NCBI GenBank assembly: GCA_934190685.1
Contig: CAKPTK010000035.1
Coordinates: 1-17,734 of the forward strand
Direction of reading: 5' to 3'
Length of the DNA stretch: 17,734 bases
Source: an uncultured Prevotella sp.
Lineage (GTDB): Bacteria > Bacteroidota > Bacteroidia > Bacteroidales > Bacteroidaceae
In this document: positions 16,000-17,734 of the stretch, one piece after another
Numbering within the stretch: position 1 is the stretch's first letter
Layout of the letters: every line of letters begins with the position of its first letter
Notes under the pieces: model-generated
What the model was told of the DNA's origin: nothing
Seen by the model: only the letters and a program-made list of their open reading frames with translations
Databases searched by the model: none
Position numbers and translations under genes: made by a program

Positions 16000-16248
16000 A
16001 TGACTATGGGTTTGAGATTAAAAATAGTTTCCCCTGAGAAAATCGTGTTCAGCGGAGCGGTTGAGAGCGTGACGGTGCCGGGAACAAAAGGCACTTTCGA
16101 GATTCTCAATGACCATGCTCCTATCATCTCGACCTTGCAAGAGGGAATGGTGGAATACGTCTCAGGCGGTAACAAAAGCCAACTCGCTATCAAGGCAGGC
16201 TTTGTGGAAGTTCAGAAAAACGACGTGAACCTTTGCGTTGAAGTATAA
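16000..16248 (+). CDS. atpC: F1F0 ATP synthase subunit epsilon (short form)
   Basis: The 82-residue protein (start ATG 16000; an in-frame ATG at 16006 is possible) contains LRLKIVSPEKIVFSGAVESV and GTFEILNDHAPIISTLQEG, the N-terminal beta-sandwich of epsilon that contacts gamma and the c-ring. The frame stops right after the sandwich (VEVQKNDVNLCVEV). The C-terminal two-helix domain, which in E. coli (139 aa) can insert into F1 and inhibit ATP hydrolysis, is absent. As the stop is clean and the next gene follows after 4 bp, this looks like the natural short form, not a truncation. Inhibition by epsilon must therefore work differently or be lacking. It sits 21 bp after atpD. Confidence 0.93.
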   Translation: MTMGLRLKIVSPEKIVFSGAVESVTVPGTKGTFEILNDHAPIISTLQEGMVEYVSGGNKSQLAIKAGFVEVQKNDVNLCVEV

Positions 16249-16252
16249 GAAA

Positions 16253-16669
16253 ATGATGAATACGAATAACATAGACGGTATTAAGGCCAGGTACATCAAA
16301 TGGGGACTTTGGCTGACTGCGACATTGTTTGTGGTCGGCATGGTCTACGATCGGTTGAGCGGTATTTTCGTTCAATGGGATTTGATTATCTCCACGATAT
16401 ATACATTGGTGGCGCTCTTTGCCTATGGCGCAAGTTGGAAAAGGGTTGCAAAATCTTCTCCTGATACACTTGTCAAGTTCTATATGGCAAGTTCAGCTTT
16501 GCGCATGATGTCCGCTTTGTTGTTAGTGGTAGTCTATAGTTTCGTGGTGCGTCAGTTTGACGCTATCTTGCGATTCTTTGCCTACTTCCTTGTATTCTAC
16601 ATTGTGATGTTGGTCTACAACGTCCTATACTTCACAAGATTGGAAAAAACAATTAAAAAAGAAAACTAA
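16253..16669 (+). CDS. Small four-TM protein of the atp operon, AtpI-like by position
   Basis: About 138 residues from ATG 16253 (ATG 16256 directly follows). Four hydrophobic segments are visible: WGLWLTATLFVVGMVYD, IISTIYTLVALFAYG, MMSALLLVVVYSFVV and FAYFLVFYIVMLVYNVLYF, and the tail is basic (RLEKTIKKEN). I do not recognise a sequence motif. In Bacteroidota atp operons a small membrane protein between atpC and atpB is expected, and AtpI/UncI in other bacteria is a four-helix protein that helps c-ring assembly and lies next to atpB. A similar assembly role is therefore a fair inference, not a demonstrated homology. It is tightly packed: 4 bp after atpC and 1 bp before atpB. Confidence 0.75.
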   Translation: MMNTNNIDGIKARYIKWGLWLTATLFVVGMVYDRLSGIFVQWDLIISTIYTLVALFAYGASWKRVAKSSPDTLVKFYMASSALRMMSALLLVVVYSFVVRQFDAILRFFAYFLVFYIVMLVYNVLYFTRLEKTIKKEN

Positions 16670-16670
16670 T

Positions 16671-17734
16671 ATGACAAGACTAAGACATTTGTTCCTGATG
16701 TTGATGTTGCTCTTTGCGGTGATGCCGATGCCGGCTGCTGAACAGCAAAAGAGTAGCATTGATTTTCCGGGCATATTGTGGGGTCATATCAAAGATTCTT
16801 ATGAATGGCATGTAACCAATATCGGTGACAAGCCAATCGTGATCAGTCTGCCGGTCATAGTGAAAAGTTCCACAGGTTGGCATGTGTTCTCCAGTTCAGC
16901 TTTTGCTGAGGAGAAAGATGCCAAGGGCAACCGTCCCGGACCTTATGGACTTTATATCTCCGGCAGCCAGGCTCATGCCAACAAGATTTGTGAGACGGTG
17001 AATGGTCAAGAGGTTCGTCCTTTGGACTTTTCCATTACGAAGACAGTGGCTGTCCTGTTTATTGATGCGATTATCTTGTTGCTTTGCATATTGATTCCGG
17101 CAAGATGGTGTCGCAAGCACAAGCCTGAAGATCCTGCTCCCAAAGGGTTTACAGGACTGATGCACATGTTTGTGATGTATGTCTACGATGATATCGTGAA
17201 ACCTGCGTTGGGCAAAGAAGCGGACAAGTATGCTCCCTATTTGCTTACGTGTTTCTTCTTCATCTTTGTAGCCAACATCATGGGTGTCGTTCCGTTCCCT
17301 CCAGGTGGCGGTAATTTGACAGGCAATATCGCCTGCACCTTCTTCTTGTCACTTTGCACATTCCTGATTACCAACCTTACAGGTACGAAGGAATATTGGA
17401 AGGAAATTTTCTGGCCTGATGTGCCTACTTGGTTGAAGGTTCCGGTGCCGTTGATGCCGTTCCTTGAATTGTTTGGTATCTTTACAAAGCCGTTGGCATT
17501 GACGATCCGTCTTTTCGCCAACATGATGGCAGGACACGCCATTGCGCTTTCTTTCGCATGCATCATCTTCATCATGTTTGGTGTGGGTGTTGGTATGGGT
17601 TCCGCGATGACAGTTGTTAGTGTTCTGATGAGCATCTTCATGATGCTCCTTGAAGTACTTGTGTGCTTCATTCAAGCCATGGTGTTCACCATGCTGAGTG
17701 CGGCGTTCATTTCCATGGCTCATGTGAAACCACA
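16671..17734 (+). CDS. atpB: F1F0 ATP synthase subunit a (runs off the window)
   Basis: The frame is open from ATG 16671 to the window end (354 codons). It starts with a signal peptide, RHLFLMLMLLFAVMPMPAAEQ-like, followed by about 115 residues of soluble, presumably periplasmic sequence, then the membrane part. FTKPLALTIRLFANMMAGH contains the essential Arg280 (E. coli Arg210), and EVLVCFIQAMVF has Gln335 (E. coli Gln252). His289 and Glu328 stand where E. coli has Glu219 and His245, the reciprocal arrangement known from many other ATP synthases. Subunit a conducts protons between the half-channels and the c-ring. The frame is near its expected C-terminus at the window edge (MAHVKP). Subunits c, b, delta, alpha and gamma should follow outside the window. 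Confidence 0.95.
   Translation, partial: MTRLRHLFLMLMLLFAVMPMPAAEQQKSSIDFPGILWGHIKDSYEWHVTNIGDKPIVISLPVIVKSSTGWHVFSSSAFAEEKDAKGNRPGPYGLYISGSQAHANKICETVNGQEVRPLDFSITKTVAVLFIDAIILLLCILIPARWCRKHKPEDPAPKGFTGLMHMFVMYVYDDIVKPALGKEADKYAPYLLTCFFFIFVANIMGVVPFPPGGGNLTGNIACTFFLSLCTFLITNLTGTKEYWKEIFWPDVPTWLKVPVPLMPFLELFGIFTKPLALTIRLFANMMAGHAIALSFACIIFIMFGVGVGMGSAMTVVSVLMSIFMMLLEVLVCFIQAMVFTMLSAAFISMAHVKP

Overview
The window looks like chromosomal DNA of a Bacteroidota bacterium, probably a Prevotellaceae relative. The support is: exact or near matches to the Bacteroidota promoter (TTTG, 17-20 nt, TAnnTTTG) ahead of several genes; few Shine-Dalgarno sequences; a short AtpC; an AtpB with a signal peptide; an AtpD with a lineage-type insertion; and the order atpD-atpC-(4-TM protein)-atpB. 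The assignment is inference from family features, not a database match.

Layout. 1-1757: the 3' end of an RlmI-type rRNA methyltransferase, then tilS (tRNA-Ile lysidine synthetase). 1758-2031: a gap holding a decayed fragment of a winged-helix gene. 2032-3823: a two-component pair, a LytS-type four-TM histidine kinase and a LytTR response regulator, followed by a shared hairpin terminator and a convergent outer-membrane beta-barrel gene (3882-4439). 4440-5267: a long, mostly non-coding stretch with the frameshifted C-terminus of an IS110-family transposase, two overlapping hairpins just behind it, and a likely pdxS promoter. 5268-6809: pdxS-pdxT (PLP synthase) closed by a clear intrinsic terminator. 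6825-11795: a small surface-glycan region with a GT4 glycosyltransferase, an array of six 22-bp tandem repeats, two GT2 glycosyltransferases on the minus strand and a divergent Wzx-like flippase. 11900-14306: an NhaD-type Na+/H+ antiporter and a 6-phosphofructokinase. 14338-17734: the start of the ATP synthase operon (atpD, atpC, a small membrane protein, atpB running off the window).

Most of the window is housekeeping. The PLP synthase pair, the three glycosyltransferases with the flippase, and the ATP synthase genes each form a functional group. The kinase-regulator pair has no identified target; the barrel next to it is only a candidate by position.

I did not find a complete new defence or mobile system. 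The items most worth checking are the 11/22-bp phased repeat array between convergent glycosyltransferase genes, the structured DNA behind the IS110 remnant, the Asp-to-Asn change at the nucleotide/Mg site of the phosphofructokinase, the alternating TGTTC/GAACA half-sites upstream of the atp promoter, and the probable leaderless promoter of the GT2 operon.
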